Notes: generated from the sequence alone by a model not told the origin. A DNA stretch of 64,000 nucleotides from Streptomyces sp. NBC_01314 (GCF_041435215.1 NZ_CP108394.1:8184001-8248000); one strand, 5' to 3'; shown: positions 25,910 through 35,427, counted from the stretch's first letter. Numbers and translations: made by a program.

Positions 25910-27868
25910 TCACTGGGCCGACTGAAGTCCACTGATCTTGCGGCCGTTCGCCAGCGTGCCCGTCAACTCGGCCCGCGCGCCCTCCTCGGCCGGTACGGCG
26001 AGGAGGTTGCCCCGGGCCGAACCGCTCACCCCGCCGCTCAGTGCGACGGAGACGGTGCCCTTGCTGCCGGCGGCGAGCAGGTACGAGTCGCCGGCCGCGG
26101 ACTTCCAGGGGCCGGCGGCCAGGACGTGCGGGTCGGCCGGGCCACAGGCGGGGACCTCGTCGGCGGCGGCCGTGACGTACGCGCCGGCCGGGGTGTTGAA
26201 CTGCGTCAGTGCCCGGGTTCCCGCGCCCCGCCACGTCTCGGTACGGGTGCACACCCAGTCGGCCCGGCCGCTGCCGTCGGGCAGCGGCTGGCGGGCGAAC
26301 TGCCAGGCGTTCACGGTCCGCACACCCTGCGACCGCACGGCGGCCAGGGAGCAGGCGAACGGCGCCCAGAGGGCCGGCGCGGCGGACGCGTCACGACCCG
26401 GCGCGGCGGCCGACGGGCGGCCGACCGTGAGGTGCGCGGGGGCCACCTCCAACAGGTCGGTAAGCAGCCGGGTACCGCCCGTCGCATCGGTCAGCTGCAG
26501 GACGTCCCACGAACGGCACTCCCCGGTGCGCATCGCGGGGGCGGCGAACGGGGCCGTCGTCCCGTCCTTCGTCAGCGCGAGCTTCCGCACCGGGACGTCC
26601 GGCTTCGCCAGATCCCGTACGGCCGCCCCGCGCACCCAGGGCGCCGTCAGATAGCGGACGTTGCCGTCGGCCCGGCCCAGCACGAGGGCGCTCGCGCCGG
26701 CGCCGGTCGCCCCGTCGACCCGGGTCAGGTCGAGGGCGGCCACGCCCGGGTCGTCGAGGGGCTCGGCGTACCGGGCGATGCGCAGGCCGTCGTGGAGCAG
26801 GACGACCCGGAGGTTGTCGACCTTGCCCGCGTACAGTAGTTGCGGCGGCCCCGGCGTGGGCCCGGCCTGGGTACCGAGGGTGACCGCGACCTGCACGGAC
26901 TCGCCGGGGCGGGCCCAGACCGCGAGGGCCCGCCGCAGCAGGGCCTTGTCCTTGACGAGATCGCCGCGCGCGGGCCAGGTGGTGAAGTCGCTGCGCCCCG
27001 TCGCCTGCCACGCCGTGGCCGTCGCCGTGGTCAACCGCCCCGGATCGAGGGCCGCCTGGGCCGCCGGGTTCCGCGCGTACGAGGGTGCCGCCGCGCCGTC
27101 GGGCCCCCAGGCATCCCCGGGCAGTCCGAGGAGCGCCCCGCACACGACCACGGCGGCCGTGGCGGCCAGCGCGGCCTTCATGTGCTGGCGGCGCCGCATC
27201 AGATCGGTGGGGCGGGCGTGCAGTGAACAGGGGTCGTACTCGGGGGAGGTGAGCAGCGCGTACTGCTGCGCCGGCACGGAGCCGGCCTCCTTCAGCGCCG
27301 CGGCCGGATCGTCGACGCCGGCCTCTTCGAGGAGCGTCATGATCGCCGGGTCGGGGAGCTTCTCCAGACCGCGCAGGACGTAGGCCGCGCGGGCCGGGGA
27401 GGTGAGCGCCGACAGCCGTTGGTCCAGGGCCAGTTCGTCGGCGCCGCCCGAACGGGGGAAGAGCCGCAGGCCCCACACCTGCGGGAGCGGCGGCGGCAGT
27501 TGGGACCGCTTCGGCCACGCCCTGCGCCGCAGCGGCAGGCCCGCTTCCAGGGCGGTGCGGACGACTCGCAGCCGGACAAGGACGTACCCGGGGTTGCGCT
27601 CCCGGCCCGCCACCGCCCCCGTCGACTGCGCCGGGATGAGCGTCGTCGGCCTACGGCCTCGGGGCAGCGCCCGCTGCGTCAGCGCGTGTGCCGTCAGCAC
27701 ACGGCGGTTCCGGCCCAGGCTCGGCGGCAACGTCAGATAGGCGAGCCGGACCAGGCGCGGATAGTGCTCGACGAGCGCGGCCTCCGCCTGCTCGACGTCC
27801 ACGACCGACTCCTGGGCGCGGGAAGATGCGGGGGGCGGGGCGACATCCTGTGACTGCACGTTCAGCAA
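25910..27868 (-). CDS. large membrane-anchored protein of unknown function with sigma-factor-like N-terminus
   Basis: I cannot assign a function. The 652-residue protein opens with a cytoplasmic region of about 220 residues. Its start, AEAALVEHYPRLVRLAYLTL, recalls region 2 of ECF sigma factors, and LDQRLSALTSPARAAYVLRG recalls the region-4 lead-in. One transmembrane helix follows near residue 230 (AALAATAAVVVCGALLGLPG). The remaining 400 residues would be extracytoplasmic, rich in short beta segments (LTTATATAWQATGRSDFTTW, RVVLLHDGLRIARYAE). The frame closes cleanly at 25910, and the TetR gene lies downstream on the same strand. Confidence 0.75.
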   Translation of the reverse strand: MLNVQSQDVAPPPASSRAQESVVDVEQAEAALVEHYPRLVRLAYLTLPPSLGRNRRVLTAHALTQRALPRGRRPTTLIPAQSTGAVAGRERNPGYVLVRLRVVRTALEAGLPLRRRAWPKRSQLPPPLPQVWGLRLFPRSGGADELALDQRLSALTSPARAAYVLRGLEKLPDPAIMTLLEEAGVDDPAAALKEAGSVPAQQYALLTSPEYDPCSLHARPTDLMRRRQHMKAALAATAAVVVCGALLGLPGDAWGPDGAAAPSYARNPAAQAALDPGRLTTATATAWQATGRSDFTTWPARGDLVKDKALLRRALAVWARPGESVQVAVTLGTQAGPTPGPPQLLYAGKVDNLRVVLLHDGLRIARYAEPLDDPGVAALDLTRVDGATGAGASALVLGRADGNVRYLTAPWVRGAAVRDLAKPDVPVRKLALTKDGTTAPFAAPAMRTGECRSWDVLQLTDATGGTRLLTDLLEVAPAHLTVGRPSAAAPGRDASAAPALWAPFACSLAAVRSQGVRTVNAWQFARQPLPDGSGRADWVCTRTETWRGAGTRALTQFNTPAGAYVTAAADEVPACGPADPHVLAAGPWKSAAGDSYLLAAGSKGTVSVALSGGVSGSARGNLLAVPAEEGARAELTGTLANGRKISGLQSAQ

Positions 27869-27960
27869 AACGAGCGAATCGTCAGATGGTCACCTGAGCG
27901 CTCCGCCGGGTTGGGCGGGGCGCCTATGGGGTGCGTGTACGTCGGCGGGTGTCGGGTGAG

Positions 27961-28001
27961 TGGGGGTTGCTCGCGCAGTTCCCCGCGCCCCTCACGCGAG
28001 C
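27961..28001. repeat. solo copy of the dispersed GCGCAGTTCCCCGCGCCCCT element
   Basis: TGGGGGTTGCTCGCGCAGTT continues with CCCCGCGCCCCT at 27961-27992. The flanking GCTCGCG (27969-27975) pairs with CGCGAGC (27995-28001), so this solo copy forms its own hairpin. It directly abuts the stop codon of the GH89 gene transcribed from the right. Confidence 0.75.
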
Positions 28002-31000
28002 TAGGTCAGGGACCACCCGCTGAACTCGACCAACCCCCGCGTCCCGTTCCCCCCATTCGTCGCGCTCATGAACAACCCCACGTCCTGCCCCGCACTCGCC
28101 GCCCCCGGCACGGTCACCGTGGCCACCACCCGCCAGGTCACGCCTTCGTCGGTGGAGCACTCACCCGTGTACGAACCCGTGCCGGTCCGGCTCAACCGCA
28201 ACAGCACCGGCGCCTTGACCCCGGTGATCCGCCGATACGTGTCGAGCGTCCCGTCCCCCGTGCTGTCGTAGGACAACACGACCCCGTTGGCCGGAGTGAC
28301 CGCCAGATTCAGAAACCCCGCCGACCCGGCCCCACCGAGGCTGTTCCGCACCACGATCCCGGCCCGGGCCCAGTTCCCGGTCGCCGCCTGGGAGTCGACC
28401 CGGAGCGTGACGGACGTACCGTCCCGAAGCGCCCCCGCCCGATAGAGCGTGCCGAACTCCGCCGTACCCCGCCACAGATCCGCCCCGCCACCATCGATCG
28501 CGAACCGGTCCTCCAGCTGCCCGAAGACGGCCCCGGTGTTGGTGTACGTGTTCCACCCCGAACCCACCGGCCCCGCCTCGAACAGCGTTCCGTCGATGCG
28601 CCCCTCGACCCGGTCCTCGCCGCGCGGACCGTACTGGACGGTGATCGTGTAGGGGAGCGGCCGCAGCGGACGGTCCAGCGGCGCGTCCGGCGCGTCCGCG
28701 CGCCAGCGCACCGTCCCCGACCCGGCCGCCGGAACGCTCGGCAACGATGTCGGCCCCTCCGGCTCGGCCGTCCCGTCGAAGCCGCCGAGGGCGAAGTCCA
28801 CCTGCCCGGTGGCCAGCAGCCCGTTGACATTGCGGAAGACCGCCGACAGCCGCCCACTCCCGCCGGGCGGCAGCACCGGCGGCTCCGCGGTGACGGTCAG
28901 GGTCCCCTGGTACGGCGCCCGCGCCAGCACGTCACGCACCCGCGCCGCCGTCCGGTACGCGTCGCCCACCGGCCGCAGCGGGTAGTCCGCGCGCTCCCGT
29001 GTCCATGGCTCCTCGAACGCGAACCAGTCCACGGCCGCCGGAGCGGTCCCCGTGGCGAGCGCGTCCTCCAGGGTGTCGAGCCACTTCTGCCAGCGCGGGA
29101 CGTAGAAGTCGGCCATGAGGCCGTTCCACTCCCGGTTGCCGTACTCGTGGAGATCACCCGTGTCGGAGGTGGCCCGCCCGCCCCACACCGTGATCAGGAC
29201 CTTCGCCGTCCGCTCGAACTCCGCCCGCTCGGCGTCGTCCGTCGCCATCAGCCGCGCGTCGTTCACCCACGGGCCCAGCAGGAACGCCGTGTTCGTACCC
29301 GTGACCTCGTCCGACAGCCGCATCAGCCGCAGCCAGAGAGTGGACAGGGCACGGAACGTGTCGAGGTCCTTGCGCCGGTAGGCCGCCCGCAGCTGCGGCA
29401 GGTACTGGCGGCTGCGGTGCGCGAGCGCCTGCCGCGCCACATCCACCACGTCGTACCGGTACGCCGGATTGCCGCGCAGCCCACCCGCCACGCCCAGCAG
29501 CCCGGCGAGGGCCGCGTCGAAACGGCCGGGGTCGTACGTCAGCGTCCTCGGCGCGTACTCGGCGGCGCGGTCGGCGGCGAGGTCGGGGCGGGCGCAGAAG
29601 AGGGAGTCGTGCGGGTCGCTGCGCTCCACGGCCCGCTGCTGGTACGCGGTGTCGTGCAGCGCCCGCCAGGCCCCGCGGGCGAAGTCGTCGCGGCCGCCGT
29701 ACCGGAAGTCGGCGTACGAGGAGAACCAGACGGCCCGGTCGATCTTCCCCGGTGTCCAGGCCAGTTCGGAGAAGAGCTCGAAGGCCGCCGGGTCGCGGTC
29801 GGTGGCCTCCGGCATGAACGCCGTACCGACCAGCGCGCTGTCCGCCTTGTCCCGCCAGGCGAAGAACTTGTCGTTCCAGAGGTGGGCACGGGCCCCGATG
29901 GTCGTACGGCCGCCGAAGTTGGGGATCGTGCCGAAGCAGTACGGGGTGCCGCCCCAGTCGCGTTCGCGGTCGGTGACACTGGCGTAGCGGTCGGAGACAC
30001 CGTCGACGATCAGCATCTTCGACCTGTCGATGGCGTCCAGCAGTTCGGGCAGCGGGTTCTCCTGCCAGCCGAGGATCACCCAGGTGGCGCCCGGGTGCGC
30101 CTTCTGCAGGGCACGCTCCACGCCCTGGGCCGCGTCCGGGACGGGCACGTCACCCGCCGTGCCGCCCTCGTGCAGGAGGTCCATCTTGAAGTGGGCCGCC
30201 TCGCCGAACACGTCCTTCACATGGCCGTAGAAGGAGGCGGCGACGCGGGCGAAGGAGTCGGTGCGCGGATCCAGCCAGTCGGGGCGTTCGAAGCCGTGCC
30301 AGATGCCCTGCGGGACGATGTGCGCGTCACCGCCGTTGCGCTCCACGAACTCCTTGGGGACGTGCCCGTAGTAGCCGGGGAGCACGGGGGACATGCCCAG
30401 CTCCCGCAGGCGGTCGGTGATGCGCCGGCCCAGCGCGGCCCGGCGGGCGATCAGCTCGGGGGAGAGGGGGCCGCCGTAGCCGGACAGGTTCTGCAGCAGC
30501 CACCAGGGCTGGTGCGAGGGGGCGGGCAGCCACGCCCGGGACTCCTCGTCGGAGTACCCGAAGTCCTTCAGCAGCCGGTGGTAGACGGCCTCCATACCCG
30601 CGATGACCAGCACCTCGTTGCAGCCGTGGGCCGCCAGGAGATCGATCTGGTGCTCCCAGTACGACCAGTCCGCGTACGGGGCGGTGTACCCGTCGTTGGT
30701 GTCGTTGAGGGCGAAGCGGTGGGGGAGGGCGGTGGATCTCTCCAGGGGGCGGGCGGGCGCGGGGAGGCGGCTCGGGAGGTCCAGCTGGCTGCCGTTCCAG
30801 GCAAGGTGGGCCCCGCAGACGTACTTGAGGTACCAGTGCACGCCCATGAGCAGAGTGGCCGGTGTGGTGGCCTGGACCTGGATGCGTCCGATGGTGCCTG
30901 TGACACGGAACCGGTCGACGGTGCCGCTCCGGTCGAGCAGACTGAGCCGGAACTGTCCGGCATGACCGGGCAGCAGCCGATTGAGCGCGGACCGCGCGGG

Positions 31001-31129
31001 AGCCGTATCGAAGGCGGGGCCCTCGTCGGGGCTCTCTGCGGCGTGGGCCGGGACCGACCATCGCAGGTGGGTTCCGAGGCCGATGACACCGGCCGAGCCC
31101 AGCACCGTGCGTCGCGACGGACTGTTCAT
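28001..31129 (-). CDS. Tat-exported GH89 alpha-N-acetylglucosaminidase
   Basis: A 1042-residue secreted hydrolase of the NAGLU family, which releases terminal alpha-linked GlcNAc. The N-terminus MNSPSRRTVLGSAGVIGLG is a twin-arginine signal. The GH89 parts are recognisable: the N-terminal domain (LLMGVHWYLKYVCGAHLAW), the barrel (WSYWEHQIDLLAAHGCNEVL, QPWWLLQNLSGYGGPLS, GYYGHVP, MDLLHEGG) and the helical C-terminal domain (WNGLMADFYVPRWQKWLDTL). Two extras follow: a NEW3-like beta domain near 746-850 (LTVTAEPPVLPPGGSGRLS) and a concanavalin-like beta-sandwich near 858-1042. It may feed on mucin- or polymer-linked GlcNAc, by inference. Confidence 0.9.
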   Translation of the reverse strand: MNSPSRRTVLGSAGVIGLGTHLRWSVPAHAAESPDEGPAFDTAPARSALNRLLPGHAGQFRLSLLDRSGTVDRFRVTGTIGRIQVQATTPATLLMGVHWYLKYVCGAHLAWNGSQLDLPSRLPAPARPLERSTALPHRFALNDTNDGYTAPYADWSYWEHQIDLLAAHGCNEVLVIAGMEAVYHRLLKDFGYSDEESRAWLPAPSHQPWWLLQNLSGYGGPLSPELIARRAALGRRITDRLRELGMSPVLPGYYGHVPKEFVERNGGDAHIVPQGIWHGFERPDWLDPRTDSFARVAASFYGHVKDVFGEAAHFKMDLLHEGGTAGDVPVPDAAQGVERALQKAHPGATWVILGWQENPLPELLDAIDRSKMLIVDGVSDRYASVTDRERDWGGTPYCFGTIPNFGGRTTIGARAHLWNDKFFAWRDKADSALVGTAFMPEATDRDPAAFELFSELAWTPGKIDRAVWFSSYADFRYGGRDDFARGAWRALHDTAYQQRAVERSDPHDSLFCARPDLAADRAAEYAPRTLTYDPGRFDAALAGLLGVAGGLRGNPAYRYDVVDVARQALAHRSRQYLPQLRAAYRRKDLDTFRALSTLWLRLMRLSDEVTGTNTAFLLGPWVNDARLMATDDAERAEFERTAKVLITVWGGRATSDTGDLHEYGNREWNGLMADFYVPRWQKWLDTLEDALATGTAPAAVDWFAFEEPWTRERADYPLRPVGDAYRTAARVRDVLARAPYQGTLTVTAEPPVLPPGGSGRLSAVFRNVNGLLATGQVDFALGGFDGTAEPEGPTSLPSVPAAGSGTVRWRADAPDAPLDRPLRPLPYTITVQYGPRGEDRVEGRIDGTLFEAGPVGSGWNTYTNTGAVFGQLEDRFAIDGGGADLWRGTAEFGTLYRAGALRDGTSVTLRVDSQAATGNWARAGIVVRNSLGGAGSAGFLNLAVTPANGVVLSYDSTGDGTLDTYRRITGVKAPVLLRLSRTGTGSYTGECSTDEGVTWRVVATVTVPGAASAGQDVGLFMSATNGGNGTRGLVEFSGWSLT

Positions 31130-31244
31130 GTCTGTGTGCCCCCTGTGTCGACAGTGGCGGCACGCTAACGGGGCGATCGTCCGTGAACAACGGTGTGCAC
31201 GGAGCTGGCGCGTTCATGTCGCCTGAACGGACCCGGAGGTACGG

Positions 31245-31691
31245 ATGAGTTTGACGAGGAAGAGGCTTGCGGGCAGCGCTGCCGGAGCGGTCGCCGCCCT
31301 GCTGGTGCTGACCGGCTGCGGAGCGGCCGACGACGCCGAGGCCGCGGTCCCCAAGACGGCGTCCGGGACGCTGGAGCACATCGCGGGCGAGGTGGGCTGC
31401 AAGCCGGACATGCAGACGGACGCGGACACCATCCGCCAGGCCCTCTGCACGAACAAGGACGGCGACTTCGACGGCAAGTTCGTCCTCGCGACCTTCGCCA
31501 CCGACCGCGGCCAGGCGGAGTGGCTCTCCGGCGCCAAGGACTACGGCGGCTACTACCTCGTCGGCCGCAAGTGGGTCGCCGTCGGCGAGAAGAAGACGGT
31601 CAACGGACTGCAGGGAACGCTCGGCGGGGACCTGCAGGAGGGGTCCGAGCACATGAACCCCGGTGGCAGCCACAACAGCCACAGCGGCTGA
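31245..31691 (+). CDS. small putative lipoprotein of unknown function
   Basis: A 148-residue protein with a lipoprotein signal: MSLTRKRLAGSAAGAVAALL then VLTGC, with Cys25 lipidated. The mature part (GAADDAEAAVPKTASGTLEH, DMQTDADTIRQALCTNKDG, GGYYLVGRKWVAVG) is a small alpha/beta domain seen in Streptomyces lipoproteins without known function. It ends in a His/Ser-rich tail SGGSHNSHSG-like segment. GGAGG lies 5 bases before the ATG. A perfect hairpin follows the stop. Confidence 0.85.
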   Translation: MSLTRKRLAGSAAGAVAALLVLTGCGAADDAEAAVPKTASGTLEHIAGEVGCKPDMQTDADTIRQALCTNKDGDFDGKFVLATFATDRGQAEWLSGAKDYGGYYLVGRKWVAVGEKKTVNGLQGTLGGDLQEGSEHMNPGGSHNSHSG

Positions 31692-31736
31692 CCGCGCGAG
31701 ACGCGGTCAGCGGCGCGGACGCGGTCCGGGCAAGAC

Positions 31737-31770
31737 GAAGCCGGCGGTGGGAGATCCCACCGCCGGCTTC
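31737..31770. terminator. bidirectional terminator between lipoprotein and DUF1996 genes
   Basis: GAAGCCGGCGGTGGGA (31737-31752) pairs perfectly with TCCCACCGCCGGCTTC (31755-31770), a 16-bp stem with almost no loop, followed by TTC-rich sequence on the plus strand. It lies between two convergent genes and can serve both. Confidence 0.92.
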
Positions 31771-31796
31771 TTCAGTGGCTCAGAAGCGCTTCGGTA

Positions 31797-33365
31797 CTAC
31801 TTGCAGTTCTGGCCGCCGTTGATGCACTGGACCATCTTGTTCATCGCGTCCTGGCTGAAGAAGTTGATGAAGTCGTTGTGGTCGGTGATCGGCTTGTGCA
31901 GGTTCTCCGGGAAGGAGTCGACCGCGAAGGGCTTCACGACCTGTCCGTTCTGGATCTGCGGGGCCGGCACGTTGTAGACCAGTCGGACCTGGAGCTGGGG
32001 AATGGCCTGGAAGCCGTTCGAGCAGCTGCCGTTCGCCTCGACGAAGTCCACGTGCGTGCGGTGGTTGGCGCTGTCGATGTTCTGACCGTCCCAGCAGCTC
32101 TGGAAGAAGGTCGTCCGCACCACGGAGCTGCCCTGCGGGCAGATCGGGTACTTGTCCGTCAGCTGACGGTCCTCGAAGCCGGTGCAGCTCCAGTTCGTGT
32201 TCGCGTTGTTCAGGCCGTTCACGAAGGCCTTCGCGTCACCGGTGATGATGCGCAGGGCCGTCGGCATCGCGACGACGTTGGCCGTCTTGTTGCCGACGAA
32301 CTTCAGCTGGGCCTGGCTCGGCTCGACGATCTTGCCGACGTTCTTGTCCACGCCACCGCCGGGGGCGTTGGCGTCGATGTCGTTGGAACCGTCCTGGATA
32401 CGGATCACCGGCCAGAAGTACGACGACTTGTCGCCCTGGTTCTGGCAGGAGGTCTGCGCGTTGGCCAGGTCCTGGTCGCTCGCGAAGGCGTTGTTGCTCT
32501 GGTTGCCGACGTAGTCGTGCTGGTGCTGGGCACCGTTGCTGACACCGGGAGCGACGATCACGTTGTCCGAGTTGCGAAGCTCGTTCTTGTTGACGCCACA
32601 GCTCGTGGTGAACGTGCCCTTGGAACCGCCGTTGCCGTTCGCGGCGAGACCGTTTCCGTTCACGCCCTTCGGGCCGCCGTTCGGCTGGACCTGGGTGATG
32701 TCCTGGAAGTCACCCGCGACCGGGCCGTTGCCGCCCTGGCCGTTGGCGGCCTGACCCTGACCCTGGCCGCCCTGGTTGCCGCCTTGGTTCTGACCCTGGC
32801 CGCCCTGGTTCTGACCCTGGCCGCCCTGGTTGCCGCCCTGGTTCTGGCCCTGGCCGCCCTGGTTCTGACCCTGGCCCCCGCCGGCGTTGGTCTGAGCCTG
32901 GTCGCCCTTGCCCTGGCAGGCGGCGAGCTGGGCCATGCCCTGCGGAGCCTGGCCGCCCACGCGCCGGATGTTGATGCCGATCCGGTCGATGGTGGCGGTC
33001 CGCTTGGACTTCAGCGGGCCGAGGATGGCGTTGTTGACGAAGTTGGCGTCGCCCGCCTGGGCCTGGCGCGTGTCAGCCAGGCGCTTGTACGCCTCGGTGA
33101 TCTGCCGGTCCAGCAGCGCCAGCTCCTTGGCGACCCCCGCACGCGCCTTGGTGGGTACGTTCGTCAGTTTCTGGCCGACGTCCGGGCAGGCGATGGTGGC
33201 CACCTGCGCGGCGGCCAGTGTGCTGTTCTGCTTCGACTTCGACTCGCCCGCTGAGGCGTAGAAGTTCGCCCAGACCAGGCCGCCGCCCGCGACCGCGAGC
33301 GCCGCGGATGCGGCAATGGCCCGAACGGCCAGCGGCGAACGTCGTTTGCGTGTGTTGCGTCCCAT
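31797..33365 (-). CDS. secreted DUF1996 protein with a Gln/Asn/Gly repeat linker
   Basis: A 522-residue secreted protein. The signal-anchor is at residues 15-35 ([20 protein letters not shown]). A helical N-terminal region follows ([20 protein letters not shown]). Residues about 160-210 are a low-complexity linker of GQNQGG repeats. The C-terminal 290 residues are DUF1996 ([61 protein letters not shown]), a family of unknown function found in actinobacteria and fungi. Several cysteine and histidine positions are family hallmarks. AGAGGAG precedes the ATG by 4 bases. Confidence 0.9.
   Translation of the reverse strand: MGRNTRKRRSPLAVRAIAASAALAVAGGGLVWANFYASAGESKSKQNSTLAAAQVATIACPDVGQKLTNVPTKARAGVAKELALLDRQITEAYKRLADTRQAQAGDANFVNNAILGPLKSKRTATIDRIGINIRRVGGQAPQGMAQLAACQGKGDQAQTNAGGGQGQNQGGQGQNQGGNQGGQGQNQGGQGQNQGGNQGGQGQGQAANGQGGNGPVAGDFQDITQVQPNGGPKGVNGNGLAANGNGGSKGTFTTSCGVNKNELRNSDNVIVAPGVSNGAQHQHDYVGNQSNNAFASDQDLANAQTSCQNQGDKSSYFWPVIRIQDGSNDIDANAPGGGVDKNVGKIVEPSQAQLKFVGNKTANVVAMPTALRIITGDAKAFVNGLNNANTNWSCTGFEDRQLTDKYPICPQGSSVVRTTFFQSCWDGQNIDSANHRTHVDFVEANGSCSNGFQAIPQLQVRLVYNVPAPQIQNGQVVKPFAVDSFPENLHKPITDHNDFINFFSQDAMNKMVQCINGGQNCK
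32748..32882. repeat. in-frame tandem repeats coding for GQNQGG units
   Basis: Near-identical blocks such as GACCCTGGCCGCCCTGGTT recur with a period of about 18 bases across the linker of the DUF1996 gene. They encode the [13 protein letters not shown] array. Slippage here would change linker length without breaking the frame. Confidence 0.85.
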
Positions 33366-33642
33366 GGAACTCCTCTGACTTCCTTGCGGGGCTATCGAGG
33401 CGCCCGACAGGAGTGAAGCGGCTCCATCGAATACGAAGTAAGTCCCAGGAGTGTTCAGGCGACTCAGAAATTGATGAGAGATTCGTGGGACAAACTGGTT
33501 TCAACGCCCCGGCAGACACCAGGAGTTGCCACCCCCCTACGGCGTGTGCGCGGTGGCGGCCCCTGGTGGGGTCCGTGAAGGGGTGTTTCGGCGGCCCTGG
33601 CCAAGATACGCGAGAACCGCCGCCCGCATGCCGATTTGTCTG

Positions 33643-34665
33643 CTAGGCGCCCAGCACCTTCGCCTCCACCGACGCGTCCAGTCCCACCGCCGGGCGGTCC
33701 GGTCGTCGCGGCGCGACCCCGCCGAGCCCCGTCAGCCACTCCCAGGTGTCCCGTACGGTCTCCTCCACGCCCCGGCAGCGCAGCCCGTCCCGTACGGCCC
33801 GTGACACGTCCGCCCTGTGCAGCGCGTCGTGCAGGTCGCTCCCCTCGGGCACCCATACCGGCAGCTGCGTCCACGGCTCGATCCCGGCGTCGAGGATCGG
33901 CTCCGGCGCGGTCCAGCGGAGTTCGGCGGCCCCGCCGGTCACCCGCACACAAGCGTCGAGCAGTTCGCTCATGGTGGTCGTGCCCGTGGGGCTGATCAGG
34001 TTGTAGGCGCCGCTCAGCCTCTGGTCCGCGGCGCCGAGAATCCAGGCGGCGAGATCGCGGACGTCGACGTACTGGAGGGGGAGGTCCCGGGGGCCCGGCG
34101 CCAGGACCGGTCCGCCCCGGGCGACACGGGTGAGCCACCAGGGCAGCCGGCCGATGTTCTCGTACGGTCCGAGGATCAGCCCGCTGCGCACGAGGAGCGA
34201 GCGGTCGGCGCCGAACGCCTCGACCGCGGCGAGCTCCCCGCCCCGCTTGTCGCGGGCGTAGTCCGTCCCGTCGGCCTCGGCCGACGCACCGTCCACCAGG
34301 GGTGCCCGCTCGTCGTATCCGGCGGCCGGGGGCCAGGCGTACACCGAGCAACTCGACACGTACACATACCGTTCGGCCACGCCGGACAGCAGCCGCGCGG
34401 TGTCCCGAACGGCTCGCGGCGCCGCCGACCAGGTGTCGACGACGACGTCCCACCCGCCCCCGCCGGAAGCGGAGCCGGCGGTGGAGGCGTCGACGAGCGC
34501 CGCGAGCCCGTCCGGTGCGGTGCGGTCGCCCAGCAGCGACCGCACCCCGGCCGGAGGTGCGTGCCGCCCCCGGTGGAAGACGGTCACCTCCCAGCCACGG
34601 GCCAGCGCCGACTCCACGACGGCGCGGCCCACGAACTCCGTACCACCCAGCATCAGAAGTCTCAT
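33643..34665 (-). CDS. NAD-dependent epimerase/dehydratase-family (extended SDR) protein
   Basis: A 340-residue Rossmann-fold protein. MRLLMLGGTEFVGRAVVESA carries the G-G-x-x-F-x-G nucleotide motif of reductase-like atypical/extended SDRs. The usual Y-x-x-x-K is seen as DYARDKRGGELA, and substrate-site sequences are SGLILGPYENIGRLPWWL and PLQYVDVRDLAAWIL. The family includes mRNA-binding and plastid sugar-epimerase-like members; substrate unknown. It is downstream of and co-oriented with the winged-helix regulator. Confidence 0.88.
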   Translation of the reverse strand: MRLLMLGGTEFVGRAVVESALARGWEVTVFHRGRHAPPAGVRSLLGDRTAPDGLAALVDASTAGSASGGGGWDVVVDTWSAAPRAVRDTARLLSGVAERYVYVSSCSVYAWPPAAGYDERAPLVDGASAEADGTDYARDKRGGELAAVEAFGADRSLLVRSGLILGPYENIGRLPWWLTRVARGGPVLAPGPRDLPLQYVDVRDLAAWILGAADQRLSGAYNLISPTGTTTMSELLDACVRVTGGAAELRWTAPEPILDAGIEPWTQLPVWVPEGSDLHDALHRADVSRAVRDGLRCRGVEETVRDTWEWLTGLGGVAPRRPDRPAVGLDASVEAKVLGA

Positions 34666-34723
34666 ACCGCCGACTCTGCCCGCCGGGCGGCCGGTACGGA
34701 ACGGAAATCTGCTCTCAGGAGAT

Positions 34724-34768
34724 CCGGCCTGAGAAGCTCCGGCCTGAGAAGCTCCGGCTTCGGAGGAT
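34724..34768. repeat. 15-bp direct repeats between regulator and SDR gene
   Basis: CCGGCCTGAGAAGCT occurs twice in tandem (34724-34738 and 34739-34753). A third, diverged copy starts CCGGCTT. The repeats lie in the 132-base gap between the winged-helix gene stop and the SDR start. Confidence 0.7.
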
Positions 34769-34797
34769 CTGCCGGGCCGGAGTGAGCGGACCTGCCG

Positions 34798-35427
34798 TCA
34801 ACGGCTCAGCGGGGGCGTGTACTTGTACCCGACCCGCCGTACCGTCTGGATCGCCTGGCGGAACTCCGCGCCCAACTTGCGGCGCAGCCGGGCGATGTGG
34901 ACGTCGACCGTCCGCCCGTCGCCCACATGCCCGTAGCCCCACACCGTGGTGACCAACTGGTCGCGGGTGTGCACCCGGTTCGGATGGGCGACGAGATGGG
35001 CGAGGAGTTCGAACTCCAGATAGGTGAGGTCGAGCGGCCGCCCCCCGACCTGTGCCGTGCGCTGCACGGTGTCGACGCGGACCAGCTCGTCCCCGACCTC
35101 GACGGAACCGGCACCGGGGCCGACGTGGTCGGCGGGCCTCTCGTCCGCGACCGCGAACGGCAGCACCGACGGCTGCTGGTCGGCCGGCATCAGCACCAGG
35201 TAGCCGACCATCGGCGGTCGGCCCGGCAGCGTGGGCAGGGTGTGCTGGGGAGCGGGCAGCCACGTCGCGCCCGGCGGCAGGAAGTCCGTGATGTCCACGA
35301 CCTCGTCCCGGCCCACGGCACGCAGCCGGTGCCGGGGGGAGACGCTGGTTGAGGGGACGGCGACGGGGGCCGGGCCCGACGCGGAGGTCAGCGGGGTGGC
35401 GGTCGACAAAGAACGGGTGTTCGCCAT
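34798..35427 (-). CDS. winged helix-turn-helix regulator, GlnRII-like by position
   Basis: A 209-residue regulator whose last 100 residues are an OmpR-type winged helix (LTYLEFELLAHLVAHPNRVH, VTTVWGYGHVGDGRTVDVHI, ARLRRKLG, IQTVRRVGYKY). The N-terminal half is not a working receiver: no acidic pocket or phospho-Asp motif is visible, only GYLVLMPADQQPSVLPF. In S. coelicolor the GlnR paralogue GlnRII is encoded near glnII, and this gene lies two genes away from glnII here. It may therefore be GlnRII, which in that species binds glnA and glnII promoters. I infer this from location and domain type only. Confidence 0.85.
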   Translation of the reverse strand: MANTRSLSTATPLTSASGPAPVAVPSTSVSPRHRLRAVGRDEVVDITDFLPPGATWLPAPQHTLPTLPGRPPMVGYLVLMPADQQPSVLPFAVADERPADHVGPGAGSVEVGDELVRVDTVQRTAQVGGRPLDLTYLEFELLAHLVAHPNRVHTRDQLVTTVWGYGHVGDGRTVDVHIARLRRKLGAEFRQAIQTVRRVGYKYTPPLSR

